64,000 bases of DNA, taken from assembly GCA_000722615.1 (NCBI GenBank), contig JOKI01000012.1, forward strand, positions 62,001-126,000, written 5' to 3'. Positions 1 to 8,535 of this stretch are shown here, piece after piece. The notes beneath the pieces were generated by a model. It worked only from the letters and a program-made list of their open reading frames with translations, searched no databases and was not told the DNA's origin. Made by a program: the position numbers and the translations under genes. Source of the stretch: Pseudorhizobium pelagicum (GTDB lineage Bacteria > Pseudomonadota > Alphaproteobacteria > Rhizobiales > Rhizobiaceae). Every line of letters starts with the position of its first letter. Positions within the stretch are counted from its first letter, which is position 1.

Positions 1-405
1 CGCCGCGCTCCTGCAACCGGTCCCAGGGGCCGATATTGGATTCATGGTCAGCCACGGTGACGATGATCTCGTCGCCGGGTGAGAACTGGCTGTGCATGGC
101 GCGCGCTAGGTTCTGCAGCAGCGCCGTCGTCGAATTGCCGAAGACGATCTCTTCCGGGCGGCGGGCGTTGACCAGGTGCATCGCGGCGGTGCGGGCTTCG
201 TATAGCGCGCTGGCAGCCGCCTGGGAGACCTCATAGGAGCCGCCGATCTGGACGTTCTTTTCGATCAGGAAGGTGTTGATGCGGTCGAGCGCACCCTGGA
301 GGATCTGCGATCCGCCAGCATTGTCGAAGAGGGTCCAGCCGCGGTTAAGGCCGGGAAACTGGCTGCGGACGAAGTCGAGGTTGAGCGGCGAATTGGTGGC
401 CATCC
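1..405 (-). CDS. Class-V aminotransferase / cysteine-desulfurase-like protein (5' part only)
   Basis: The minus-strand frame opens with ATG at 403-405 and runs off the left window edge, so only about 135 N-terminal residues are seen. The visible part has the fold-type I PLP-enzyme pattern of class-V aminotransferases: FPGLNRGWTLFDNAGGSQ near residue 15-32, a conserved GNSTT turn, and ADHESNIGPW, which resembles the start of the SufS/CsdA-type H-x-SN segment. The active-site lysine lies outside the window. It sits just upstream of a minus-strand ABC transporter operon, so it may act on a transported amino compound. That role is inference; the family call is fairly firm. Confidence 0.75.
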
Positions 406-432
406 TTGTGTCCTCCGGTGTGTTTTTCTTGT

Positions 433-1182
433 TCAATGATTGAGGACGGCGCGCAGGAAGCCGCGCGTCCGTTCTTCCCTGGGGGTGTCGAAGATCTCCG
501 CCGGCGTCCCGATTTCCACAAGGCGGCCGCCGTCCATGAAGATCACCCGGTCGGCGACCTGGCGCGCAAAGCCCATTTCATGGGTGACGATCACCATGGT
601 GACGCCGGTCCCGGCAAGCTTGCGCATGACGTCGAGAACCTCACCGACCATCTCCGGATCGAGCGCCGATGTCGGCTCGTCGAAGAGCAGCACCCGCGGC
701 TCCATCGCCAGTGCGCGGGCAATCGCCACGCGCTGCTGCTGGCCCCCGGAGAGCTGTCCGGGAAATTTCTCCGCCTGTTCGGAAATGCCGACGCGGGCGA
801 GCAGCTCGCGCGCCTTGCGCTCGGCCTCTGGAACCGTGCTCTTGCGCACCCGCATGGGCGCCAGCATGACGTTCTTCAGCACGCTCATGTGCGGGAAGAG
901 ATTGAAGGACTGGAAGACCATGCCGACTTCGGCGCGAACCTTTGCTAGCGCCGGTCCCGGTTGCACGCGGATGCCGTCGACGGTGATCCGGCTCTCCTCG
1001 GCAAAGGCTTCGAGATGGTTGATGCAACGGATCAGCGTCGATTTGCCCGAGCCGGACGGCCCGATGACGCAGACGACCTCGCCTTCGGCAATGTCGAGGT
1101 CGATCCCGTGCAGGACGGTGAAATTGCCATAGGCCTTGGTCAGCCCGCGGACAGAAATGAGGGAACTGGCTTGCGTTTCCAT
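433..1182 (-). CDS. Polar amino acid ABC transporter, ATP-binding subunit
   Basis: 249 residues, the usual length for GlnQ/HisP-type ATPases. All motifs are visible: Walker [10 protein letters not shown] at 41-49, Q-loop VFQSFNLF near 90, signature LSGGQQQ at 144-150, Walker B LLFDEP at 165-170 and switch histidine H201 in VTHE. The start is ATG at 1182, which overlaps the permease stop as ATGA and implies translational coupling. A longer frame continues upstream but only reads through the permease gene. The subunit would energise import of a polar amino acid or related solute with the next two genes. Confidence 0.93.
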   Translation of the reverse strand: METQASSLISVRGLTKAYGNFTVLHGIDLDIAEGEVVCVIGPSGSGKSTLIRCINHLEAFAEESRITVDGIRVQPGPALAKVRAEVGMVFQSFNLFPHMSVLKNVMLAPMRVRKSTVPEAERKARELLARVGISEQAEKFPGQLSGGQQQRVAIARALAMEPRVLLFDEPTSALDPEMVGEVLDVMRKLAGTGVTMVIVTHEMGFARQVADRVIFMDGGRLVEIGTPAEIFDTPREERTRGFLRAVLNH

Positions 1183-1853
1183 CAGCGGCTCCCTCGGCTG
1201 AAGTGCTTTTCGAGGCGGGCGACGACGGCGACCATCGGCCAGAGCAGCGCGATGTAGATCAGCGCCGCCCCGATCAGCGGCGTCGGATTGGCGGAAAGCG
1301 CCTGCGCCTGCGTCGCCTGCTTCAAGAGGTCCGGCATGGCGACCACGGAGGCAAGTGCGGTATCCTTCATCACGTTGATGCAGTTGTTGGTGAGCGGCGG
1401 AATGACGATGCGGATCGCCTGCGGCAGGATCACGTCGATCATCGTGTGCCGGTTGGAGAGGCCGAGCGCCGCAGACGCCTCGAACTGCCCGTGCGGAATG
1501 GCCTCGATCCCGGCGCGAAAGATCTCCGCCGTATAGGCGGCCGATACGAGCGACAGCGCGGTCACCGCCGACATGAAGGGCGACAGGCGGATGCCGACGA
1601 AGGGCAGCGCATAATAGACGACGATCAGCAGCACCAGCAGCGGGATCGAGCGGAAGATGTCGACATAGCCGCGGATCAGCAGCCTTGCGAAGGCGGGTGC
1701 ATAGAGCCGGCTGACGGCGAGAAACAGCCCGCCGGCAAGGCCGACGAGAATGCTGGTCACGCCGATCTGCAGCGTCACCACCAGCCCCCAGAGAAGCTGC
1801 GGCAGGCTGTCGACGAGCACCGGCACGTTGAAGAATGTATTGATCAGGTTCAT
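1182..1853 (-). CDS. Polar amino acid ABC transporter, permease
   Basis: 223 residues from ATG at 1853, with several hydrophobic segments typical of the HisM/GlnP family (inner membrane). The EAA loop that docks on the ATPase is visible as [19 protein letters not shown] near residues 125-145, followed by PQAIR. Only one permease is present, so a homodimer is likely. Its stop overlaps the ATPase start. A further upstream in-frame start exists at 1889, but the N-terminus MNLINTFFN fits the family better. Confidence 0.92.
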   Translation of the reverse strand: MNLINTFFNVPVLVDSLPQLLWGLVVTLQIGVTSILVGLAGGLFLAVSRLYAPAFARLLIRGYVDIFRSIPLLVLLIVVYYALPFVGIRLSPFMSAVTALSLVSAAYTAEIFRAGIEAIPHGQFEASAALGLSNRHTMIDVILPQAIRIVIPPLTNNCINVMKDTALASVVAMPDLLKQATQAQALSANPTPLIGAALIYIALLWPMVAVVARLEKHFSRGSR

Positions 1854-1917
1854 GCCGTTTGAGGCTCCCTTGGCAGCCCGGCGGAGCATGCTTGCCCCGC
1901 CGGATGCAGTTCAAGCC

Positions 1918-2715
1918 TTACTTGCCCTTCGGCATGTCGAGAACGGTGACGGTCGAGGTCGTATCCTCGGCCTTGGCGCCGAACCAGGTCTCATGCAGCT
2001 CTGCGATGAAGCCTTCTTCCTTCAGCGTCGTGATCACCGCATTGACCTCTTCGGCCAGCGGGTCGCCCTTGTTGAACATGATCGAGTATTTTTCGCCGGT
2101 CGGGATGCGCTCGACCACCTTCAGCTCCGGCTTGTCCTTGACGTAGTAGAGGAGCGCCGGGATATCGGAGATGTACCCGTCGACACGACCGGCAACGAGA
2201 TCGAGCATGGCAGGCTGCAGGCCTTCGTAGCGGCGGATCTCGCCGAAGCTGTGCTCGGCGGTATGCGCTTCCGCCCACATGTCGCCGGTGGAGCCGGTGT
2301 CGACGCCGACGACCTTGCCGTTCATGCCCGAGAGGCCGGTGATTCCCGAGCTTGCGGTGACCGTCAGCGACTGGTCGCTGTCGTAATAGGGCTGTGCGAA
2401 GGACACCGATTCCAGGCGCTTCTCGGTGATGGTGATCGAGGAGATCGCCATGTTGATGCGGCCCGACTGGACGGCCGAGAACAGGCCGTTGAACGGCGTG
2501 TTGACGAATTCGACGGTCTTGCCGAGACGCTCGGCGATCTCGTTGACGAGTTCAACCTCGAAGCCGGTGATCTTGCCGCTGGCGTCCTGGAATTCCCAGG
2601 GCACGTTGCCGATGTTGGCGCCGACGGTCAGGTCGGCGGCCTGGAGGGTGGTGGTTCCCAGCAGGCCGACGAGGCCTGCGATGAAGGCTGTCTTGAGGGT
2701 GGATGCACGTGTCAT
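1918..2715 (-). CDS. ABC transporter periplasmic substrate-binding protein (SBP_bac_3)
   Basis: 265 residues. A Sec signal peptide covers about residues 1-26 (positively charged start, hydrophobic core, LQAADL cleavage area). The mature part has family-3 binding-protein marks: PWEFQD, GFEVELVNEIAERLG, the MAISSITIT strand and VGVDTGSTGD. It would bind a polar amino acid or similar zwitterion in the periplasm. It is the first gene of the minus-strand transporter operon and is divergent from a GntR-type regulator. The substrate cannot be read from the sequence; the linked hydantoinase suggests a carbamoyl or hydantoin-derived amino acid. Confidence 0.92.
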   Translation of the reverse strand: MTRASTLKTAFIAGLVGLLGTTTLQAADLTVGANIGNVPWEFQDASGKITGFEVELVNEIAERLGKTVEFVNTPFNGLFSAVQSGRINMAISSITITEKRLESVSFAQPYYDSDQSLTVTASSGITGLSGMNGKVVGVDTGSTGDMWAEAHTAEHSFGEIRRYEGLQPAMLDLVAGRVDGYISDIPALLYYVKDKPELKVVERIPTGEKYSIMFNKGDPLAEEVNAVITTLKEEGFIAELHETWFGAKAEDTTSTVTVLDMPKGK

Positions 2716-2762
2716 GAGGTTCCCCTTGTTTTTTGAACGTAACTCACTCTACATTTGGTCAG

Positions 2763-2777
2763 ACTGGTCAGACCAGT
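2763..2777. promoter_or_regulatory. Probable FadR/GntR-family operator
   Basis: A perfect inverted repeat ACTGGT-CAG-ACCAGT lies between the divergent transporter and regulator genes. Its core TGGTCAGACCA fits the TNGTNNNACNA consensus known for FadR-subfamily GntR proteins. An additional TGGTCAGAC half copy sits immediately left (2756-2764). It most likely autoregulates the GntR gene and controls the transporter operon. Confidence 0.7.
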
Positions 2778-2870
2778 AAGGCCAGACAATCATGCCGGTT
2801 TCTGCTTTGCAAGATGGCATTTGAAAAAATAGGGTACGTCGCCCGACGGGGGCATCTGAGGCGGAATGCT

Positions 2871-3563
2871 ATGTTGAACAAGACGCTCCTTCCACAATCG
2901 GTGGCGCGGGAGATCCAGACGATGATCCAGACCGGCGCCTTGAAGGCCGGCGAGAAGATCCCGTCGCAGCGGGAGTTCTCCCAGAAGTTCGGGATCAGCC
3001 GGGCCTCGCTGCGCGAAGCGCTGCTGACGCTCGAGACGCTCGGGCTTCTGAAGACGGAAGCCGGACGGGGCACCTACGTCGCGGCGGCGGGAAGCCGGAG
3101 CGAGAGCGGCCACATGGCGCCCTGGCGCTACTCCGACAGCTACCCCGCCTTCGACGTGTTCCAGACCCGGATCCTGCTGGAAGGGGAAATCGCGCGGCTC
3201 TCGGCCGGCCGGCTGACCCAGCTGCAGCTGGATGCCATGGAGACGGCGACAAGAACGATGGAGGAGGCCTGGGCGAAACAGGACCTCGTCAGCAATGTCG
3301 AAGCCGACCTGCTGTTCCACGGCACCATCGTCTCGGCCTGCTCGAACGCTATGCTGAAGGCGCTCTATCAGACGGTGCGGGACCAGGTGACGGAGACGCA
3401 GCGCCAGCCGATCCCGATCACCGACCCGGAGCGCATGGGCCAGTCGATTGCCGAACACCGCCGCATCATCACTGCGCTCAGGGCCAACGACGGCCCCGCC
3501 GCCCGCCACGAGATGGAAAATCACATCCGCAATACGGCGCGCTGCGCAGGGCTGACGCCCTGA
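2871..3563 (+). CDS. FadR/GntR-family transcriptional regulator (FCD domain)
   Basis: 230 residues. The N-terminal winged helix spans about 5-70 (SVAREIQTMI, KIPSQREFSQKFGISRAS, LREALLTLE) and the all-helical FCD effector domain follows to the end. The start is ATG 2871 preceded by GAGGCGG; an upstream frame extension to 2733 has no good ribosome site and would cover the operator. It is divergent from the ABC transporter and upstream of the hydantoinase, so it probably controls both in response to a substrate or intermediate. The effector is unknown. Confidence 0.88.
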   Translation: MLNKTLLPQSVAREIQTMIQTGALKAGEKIPSQREFSQKFGISRASLREALLTLETLGLLKTEAGRGTYVAAAGSRSESGHMAPWRYSDSYPAFDVFQTRILLEGEIARLSAGRLTQLQLDAMETATRTMEEAWAKQDLVSNVEADLLFHGTIVSACSNAMLKALYQTVRDQVTETQRQPIPITDPERMGQSIAEHRRIITALRANDGPAARHEMENHIRNTARCAGLTP

Positions 3564-3612
3564 TCCGGCTCAAGGCCCCATCTTCAATCGCCAGCACAAA
3601 GGACCCCCGCCC

Positions 3613-5016
3613 ATGACCCTGGATCTCGCCATTCGCGGCGGCACGATCGTGACCGCCACCGACATCTACAAGGCGGACATCGGCATTTCCGGCGATAAGA
3701 TCGCCGTGATCGCCGACCGGGTCGGCGCCGCCACCCGCGAGATCGATGCGACCGGCCTCTATGTCATGCCGGGCGGCATCGACAGCCACGTCCATGTCGC
3801 CCAGCCGCAGGGACCGGGCATCACGCTGGCCGACGATTTTGCCTCCGCGACCGCATCGGCCGCCGCCGGCGGCAATACCTGCATCATGCCCTTTGCGCTG
3901 CAGCAGCGGGGCACCTCGCTGCGCCAGTCCGTCGAGGACTACCGGCGCACGGCGGAAGGCGAGTGCCATATCGACACCTCCTTCCACCTGATCATTTCCG
4001 ACCCGACGTCCGCCGTCCTCGGTCAGGAGCTGCCGGCGCTGGTGAAGGACGGCTATACCTCCTTCAAGGTCTTCATGACCTATGACGACCTGGTGCTGAA
4101 CGACCGGCAATTGCTGGAGGTCTTCGAGGTGGCGCGCAACGAGCGGGCGCTGGTGATGGTCCATTGCGAGGGCTACGACACCATCAAGTTCATGACCGAA
4201 CGGCTGGAGCGGGCCGGCAAGACGGAACCCTATTACCACGCCGTGTCCCGTCCCGAGGTCATCGAGCGGGAAGCGACCCATCGCGCCATCAGCCATGCCG
4301 AACTGATCGACGTGCCGATGATGGTCGTGCATGTGTCCGGCCGCGAGGCCATGGAGCAGATCCGCTGGGCGCAGCAGCGCGGCCTGAAGGTCTTCGGCGA
4401 GACCTGCCCGCAGTACATCACGCTGACCGCCGAGGACCTGAAGGGTCTCAACATGGAGGGTGCCAAATACGTCTGCTCGCCGCCGCCGCGCGATACGGCA
4501 AGCCAGGCGGCCATCTGGGAAGGCATCACCCAGGGCGTGTTCCAGACCTTTTCCTCAGACCATTGCCCCTTCCGCTATGATGCGACCGACGGCAAGCTCA
4601 ACGAGAAGGGCAGGACCTCCTTCCGCTGGGTGCCGAACGGCATTCCGGGCGTCGAGACGCGCCTGCCGATCCTCTTTTCCGAAGGCGTCTCCAAGGGCCG
4701 CATCACGCCGCAGAAGTTCGTCGAACTGTCGTCCACCAACCACGCCAAGATGTACGGATTGTACCCCCGCAAGGGCTCGATCGGCATCGGCTTCGACGCC
4801 GACATCGCGCTCTGGGATCCGAACCGCCAGGAAACCATCCGCCAGGAGATCCTCCACCACGGCTCCGACTACACGCCCTGGGAAGGTTTTCAGGTGACCG
4901 GCTGGCCGGTGATGACGATTGCCCGCGGCACGGTGGTGATGGAGGATGGCGAGATCGTCGGGGCGAAGGGGCACGGGCAGGTGTTGTCGCGGCAGGAAAG
5001 TGATTATGTGCGGTGA
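3613..5016 (+). CDS. hydA: D-hydantoinase / dihydropyrimidinase
   Basis: 467 residues, the normal length. It is a cyclic-amidohydrolase TIM barrel that hydrolyses dihydropyrimidines or 5-substituted hydantoins to N-carbamoyl amino acids. Metal-site residues are in place: HVH (H59, H61), carboxylated lysine K152 in TSFKVFMTYD, H184 in VHCEG, H240 in VVHVSG and D316 in FSSDHCPF. It starts at ATG 3613 about 50 bp after the regulator and is probably co-transcribed. With the transporter it forms a ureide or amino-acid catabolic locus. No carbamoylase is visible, though the partial aminotransferase could act downstream. Confidence 0.9.
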   Translation: MTLDLAIRGGTIVTATDIYKADIGISGDKIAVIADRVGAATREIDATGLYVMPGGIDSHVHVAQPQGPGITLADDFASATASAAAGGNTCIMPFALQQRGTSLRQSVEDYRRTAEGECHIDTSFHLIISDPTSAVLGQELPALVKDGYTSFKVFMTYDDLVLNDRQLLEVFEVARNERALVMVHCEGYDTIKFMTERLERAGKTEPYYHAVSRPEVIEREATHRAISHAELIDVPMMVVHVSGREAMEQIRWAQQRGLKVFGETCPQYITLTAEDLKGLNMEGAKYVCSPPPRDTASQAAIWEGITQGVFQTFSSDHCPFRYDATDGKLNEKGRTSFRWVPNGIPGVETRLPILFSEGVSKGRITPQKFVELSSTNHAKMYGLYPRKGSIGIGFDADIALWDPNRQETIRQEILHHGSDYTPWEGFQVTGWPVMTIARGTVVMEDGEIVGAKGHGQVLSRQESDYVR

Positions 5017-5131
5017 GGGGCATCAGGTCTCAGTAGGGACGCACTCTGTGTTGCCCCGCTCAGCCTATTTACCGTGGGTCGTTCCTGTTAGTTAGCAGCC
5101 AAGAGCGGCGGTGGCCGAGCGCGGAGGAACT

Positions 5132-5548
5132 ATGATTGTAACAATCTTGTCGCATCTATGGGGGTCGGCGGGTAGGGACGAACACGACAAGCTATCGGAT
5201 GACGTCTTCAACGAGGCAAAGAAGCTGTCCGACTTCCTTGGAATGATCGTCAGGATGATATTTGTTCAGGCGGCCGGCACTCTCCTCATCCTGAAATCCC
5301 GGGAGGCGGGCGGGCTCGAAGGGCTTCTTTTGGCCGTTGCTGCCGTTACGGCTGTCGGGCTTGCCGGCGTCTTCACATGGAGAATTTTCGGGATTGTCCT
5401 GCTCTACTTCACCAAAGACGTAGTAATAATAGGCAATACACTGGTCCGCCGAGGTCTGGTTTTATTTTTTCTGCTGGATTCGGTAGCGATGGGTTACGCA
5501 ATCATCGTAGTGGTCATCAATGGCGTGAATGTTATCAGAGGCGGCTGA
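5132..5548 (+). CDS. Small membrane protein, unknown
   Basis: 138 residues from ATG 5132, chosen because GGAGGAAC lies just upstream. Hydrophobic stretches near residues 40-55, 70-95 and 110-132 suggest three membrane segments after a soluble N-terminus rich in charged residues (DEHDKLSDDVFNEAKK). I do not recognise the family. It lies outside the prophage repeat but next to accessory DNA with AT-richer codon use than the flanking metabolic genes, so it may be cargo of an older insertion. Confidence 0.6.
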   Translation: MIVTILSHLWGSAGRDEHDKLSDDVFNEAKKLSDFLGMIVRMIFVQAAGTLLILKSREAGGLEGLLLAVAAVTAVGLAGVFTWRIFGIVLLYFTKDVVIIGNTLVRRGLVLFFLLDSVAMGYAIIVVVINGVNVIRGG

Positions 5549-5666
5549 GATGAACGCCGTGTTCAATATTGCCATGTTGCCCGTCAATTTTTTACGGCTC
5601 TCTCTTTGCCATAACCACATTATCAGCGCTAAGTTCAGCGTGAGCCCCCATTGAGGATGTCGGACC

Positions 5667-6416
5667 TTGACCAGCTGGCAGTGCCCATATTGCAACCATT
5701 TCACCATCGTTTCTCATAAAAACCGTACGATGCAGACTATTCGTCTCAATGAGAAATCAAAACAGGGACCGGCTGGCCTTGAAGTAACCTCAACCGCCTG
5801 CGCAAACCCGGAGTGCATCGAGCTCACTGTCGATTTGGCGTTCGGACAAGTGGAGGTCATCCCACGTACCCATTCCGCTCCATTGCTCAGGCTTTTGCCG
5901 ATGCCCAGAGTACTCCGACGCCGCCTGCTTCCCGAAGCCAAGGTAATATCACTTCCTGATGAGGTTCCCGATGAGATTAAGATTACCTATTCGGAGGCTG
6001 TTCTTATCGCAGACCTAAGCGGCAGGGCCTCTGCCGCAATGGCGCGTCGCTGCCTCCAGGGCATCGTTCGAGATTTTTTCCAGGTACCCCAAGAGAAGCG
6101 GGGCAACCTGGGTGCCGAACTTAGCTTGGTCAAAGAACAAATATCCCCGGACCTTTGGTCAGATATTGTGGCCCTCAGAAGCGTGGGGGATATTGGGGCT
6201 CATATGGATAAAAACGTCAATGAAATCATTGATGTGTCGCCTGATGAAGCCAAGATACTTATTCAATTAATCGAGACTCTATTCACTGAGTGGTACATCG
6301 CGAGAGCTAAGCGCCGCCAACGCAGCGAGTCGTTGGCGACAATGTTGTCATCTAAGCGCGATGCTCAGAAACTTGCCAAGGCCTCTGCACGAGTGGGGGA
6401 CGAACCGGAATCGTGA
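5667..6416 (+). CDS. DUF4145-domain protein
   Basis: 249 residues from a TTG start preceded by GAGGA. An N-terminal zinc-ribbon-like CPYC plus CANPEC (about residues 6-50) is followed by the DUF4145 core: SGRASAAMARRCLQGIVRDF near 120 and DIGAHMDKN near 170, matching the family's (A)RR-L and IGxxGxH-type pattern. The C-terminus is charged. DUF4145 proteins are often found with mobile or defence genes. Function is unknown. It stands alone between the hydantoinase locus and attL. Confidence 0.72.
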   Translation: MTSWQCPYCNHFTIVSHKNRTMQTIRLNEKSKQGPAGLEVTSTACANPECIELTVDLAFGQVEVIPRTHSAPLLRLLPMPRVLRRRLLPEAKVISLPDEVPDEIKITYSEAVLIADLSGRASAAMARRCLQGIVRDFFQVPQEKRGNLGAELSLVKEQISPDLWSDIVALRSVGDIGAHMDKNVNEIIDVSPDEAKILIQLIETLFTEWYIARAKRRQRSESLATMLSSKRDAQKLAKASARVGDEPES

Positions 6417-6560
6417 CTTTAGGGGATGCCCCAAGCTATAGTGCAAGGGGTCATGGTTTGGATTGGGGCATAGCCGCCGTCCATCAAATCCTTCAGCCGA
6501 CCATTTGCTTGGTTGCTCTTATATCTTCCCAGCGGTGCAGTCAGCACTGAACGTTTCTGG

Positions 6561-6705
6561 CGATCAAGAACATCCGAGTAAACAAGCTCCGCGATTTTGC
6601 ACGCAAATGCAGGTTTTCGCGCTTCTTTTGCTCGTTTATACCGCTGCTTACCTAGCGCCGGAGCGGCTGTAACCGGACAATGAGAAGCAAAATCAAATAG
6701 GAAAA
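6561..6705. other. Degenerate copy of a phage right-end (attP arm) sequence
   Basis: This 145-bp stretch lies outside attL yet resembles, in the same orientation, the phage right end at 58228-58373. Shared blocks include CGATCAAGAAC, ATTTTGCACGCAA(A/C)TGCA and GCGCCG(G/A)AGCGGCTG(T/C)AAC, in the same order and near the same spacing. The simplest reading is that it is the right end of an earlier related element left in the same tRNA site. The rest of 6417-6705 shows no convincing gene. Confidence 0.6.
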
Positions 6706-6753
6706 ATGGTGCTGCTAGAGAGATTTGAACTCTCGGCCTCTCCCTTACCAAGG
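6706..6753. repeat. attL: 48-bp direct repeat, tRNA-Thr 3'-half fragment
   Basis: Identical over 48 bp to 58374-58421, with mismatches immediately outside at both ends (6705 a/g, 6754 a/g). The repeat runs from the CCA end of tRNA-Thr, read on the minus strand, through the T arm into the anticodon stem-loop. Here the 5' half of the tRNA is missing, so this copy is non-functional as a tRNA and marks the left junction. Confidence 0.93.
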
Positions 6754-6816
6754 AAGCGGCCCACGTTGCGTAAACAGCCATAATCATTGCAGACATTGTA
6801 GCAGTGCAGTATTCAC

Positions 6817-6832
6817 TGCACGGATTGTGCAC
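6817..6832. promoter_or_regulatory. Putative integrase arm-type site (left)
   Basis: TGCACGGATTGTGCAC is matched at 15 of 16 positions by 58254-58269 near the right end. It overlaps a short palindrome GTGCAGT/ACTGCAC (6804-6820). A shared short repeat outside the att core, on both phage arms, is what arm-type integrase or excisionase sites look like. This is inference. Confidence 0.5.
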
Positions 6833-6882
6833 AGCTTAATATCACTGGTCCAGTTTCAATCAGCGTGATCTTCTGAAACACT

Positions 6883-6917
6883 CGCAAGGTTGCTCCGTCC
6901 CCTGGAGCAACCTTGCG
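6883..6917. terminator. Strong hairpin upstream of tcmP
   Basis: A perfect 14-bp stem (CGCAAGGTTGCTCC pairing with its complement) encloses a 7-nt loop. No clear T-run follows on either strand, so it may be an insulating or Rho-assisted terminator between attL and tcmP, or an attenuator. It lies directly before the ribosome site of the gene at 6938. Confidence 0.55.
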
Positions 6918-6937
6918 GTTGTGTGGAGAGATCGCTT

Positions 6938-7762
6938 ATGGGCGAACTAGTTCCTGGTGACGATGGCTTGCCGGCCGAGGAGGTAGGCAGCTGGGCGACA
7001 GAGAAACACGACTATCTCTGTCGATACATCGACATCTCTCGCGGCGTTAGGCGCATGTTCGTCGCCCCTGGCAAGGCGGGAGCAACTTATGTCGATCTCT
7101 TTTGCGGCCCTGGCAGAGCGAAGATAAAAGATGGGGGCTTCATCGACGGTGGTTGCGTTGCGGCCTGGCGGAAAAGCGTTGCCGGTGGTGCGCCTTTCTC
7201 GAAGGTCTATATAGCAGATCTCGATGAGGTAAGGCTGAATGCCGCTACCGACCGCCTTAAGGCTGCCGGTGCACCGGTGGAGGCTTTCTTGGGCCCGGCT
7301 CAGGTCACAGCCAGCGAGATTGTCTCTAAGCTAGACATCTATGGTCTTCATTTTGCCTTCCTGGACCCGTTCAGCTTAGGCGTTCTGGAATTCGATATTT
7401 TCAAGACTCTCGCAAAGCGGAAGAGGATGGATATCCTCGTCCACCTTAACAAGATGGACCTGCAGCGGAACTTGGGTCGAAACATCAAGGCGGACGCTTC
7501 GGCGTTGGACGCTTTCGCTCCCGGCTGGAGGGCTGTAGTAGATGTGGCGCAGGGTCAGAGAGCGATAAGGGGCGAACTTGTTGATCACTGGCGTTCACTG
7601 GTCGAGCAGGCCGGGTTCGATCCCTCGGCCGAGATGAAGCTGATCAAAGGTGGCCAGGAACAGCACCTGTACTGGCTGCTGCTGGTTGCTGCGCACGAGC
7701 AGGCTCACAAATTCTGGAAAATTGCGGCAAACAAGGAAAAGCAGGGTAGCTTCGAATTCTAA
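6938..7762 (+). CDS. tcmP: Three-Cys-motif partner protein TcmP
   Basis: 274 residues from ATG 6938, with GGAGAG seven bases upstream; an earlier start would read through the hairpin. The N-terminus has EKHDYLCRYIDI and then the methyltransferase-like YVDLFCGPGR at about 51-60, followed by FLDPFSLGVLEFD near 140. These are hallmarks of the TcmP family, which is known to occur beside Gp37/Gp68 three-Cys proteins, exactly as here, where the partner is convergent with a 4-bp overlap. The biochemical role is not established; a SAM-binding Rossmann fold is inferred from the motif. It sits beside attL, a usual place for accessory cargo. Confidence 0.85.
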   Translation: MGELVPGDDGLPAEEVGSWATEKHDYLCRYIDISRGVRRMFVAPGKAGATYVDLFCGPGRAKIKDGGFIDGGCVAAWRKSVAGGAPFSKVYIADLDEVRLNAATDRLKAAGAPVEAFLGPAQVTASEIVSKLDIYGLHFAFLDPFSLGVLEFDIFKTLAKRKRMDILVHLNKMDLQRNLGRNIKADASALDAFAPGWRAVVDVAQGQRAIRGELVDHWRSLVEQAGFDPSAEMKLIKGGQEQHLYWLLLVAAHEQAHKFWKIAANKEKQGSFEF

Positions 7763-8508
7763 GCCGCAGCAACCGGCATTTCGTCCCATACCCTGCCACG
7801 ATAGCTGCGGCCTGTAGCTTTCTTGTTCTTCCCGCCCCACTGCTTGAAAAAGAATGCTGCGCCAGCGTCGGTGCACAGATCAAAGATCTCGTCGATCCAC
7901 TCCGGATCCATCGGCCTAGCATTCGGGCCGCTCTCCCCCCCGACAATAGCCCAGTGAATACCGTCAAGCCTGCCGTCGGCAACCGAGCCGATCAGAGGTT
8001 CAAAGGAAACGAAACGAATCGCGGCTGGCACCTGGCGGAGCTCATCGAGGCGGTGGATGACACGATCGTCTTCAACGCTTGCACCGAGCCAGACATTAGG
8101 CAACACGTCAAAGCCTGAGGAAAGCACCTCAGCCATCCGGTCCGGCCGTTTCGTCAGGATTTGATAGGTGTGGCGTGGTGTTCTCTTCATCACCTCCCAG
8201 ACGCGCCCGATGAAGTCGCTAGGCACGTCAGGGTGGAAGAGGTCAGACATCGAGTTAACGAACACGTTGCGAGGCCTCGACCACTTCTCCGGTACCGAAA
8301 GAGCCGCCTCGTCCAGCCTCAGGACCCCGGTCCATTTCGCCCGACCGCCGCTCTTCCGCGTCAACCCCCGGTACTTGTCGACGCCCATCGCTTCCAGCCT
8401 CGCGGCCATCCGCATGGCATAGCAGTTGGTGCAGCCGGCACTCATGATCGTGCACCCGGCAACAGGGTTCCACGTCGCGTCCGTCCACTCTATCGATGTA
8501 TCGGCCAT
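7759..8508 (-). CDS. Phage Gp37/Gp68 family (DUF5131) three-Cys-motif protein
   Basis: 249 residues. The N-terminus IEWTDATWNPVAGC starts the family signature and the three cysteines C19, C26 and C29 (C-x6-C-x2-C) are present, followed by NCYA. Later family marks are NVFVNSMSDLFHPD, YQILTKRPDRM and VGGESGPNARPM. The Cys spacing is reminiscent of iron-sulfur proteins related to radical SAM enzymes, but no activity is proven. It is convergent with tcmP and separate from the integrase at 8536, so the two genes form a small cassette at the left end of the prophage. Confidence 0.88.
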   Translation of the reverse strand: MADTSIEWTDATWNPVAGCTIMSAGCTNCYAMRMAARLEAMGVDKYRGLTRKSGGRAKWTGVLRLDEAALSVPEKWSRPRNVFVNSMSDLFHPDVPSDFIGRVWEVMKRTPRHTYQILTKRPDRMAEVLSSGFDVLPNVWLGASVEDDRVIHRLDELRQVPAAIRFVSFEPLIGSVADGRLDGIHWAIVGGESGPNARPMDPEWIDEIFDLCTDAGAAFFFKQWGGKNKKATGRSYRGRVWDEMPVAAA

Positions 8509-8535
8509 GGTTCTCTTCCTACAGGTGGGATTAGC

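Noticed and set aside
433-1914. Very long minus-strand frame upstream of the ABC ATPase
   Set aside because: The upstream part reads through the permease in another frame; the ATPase starts at 1182 in an ATGA overlap.
6419-6832. Minus-strand frame running through the attL tRNA fragment
   Set aside because: It crosses the att repeat and has no ribosome site; the protein has no recognisable domain. Treated as non-coding.
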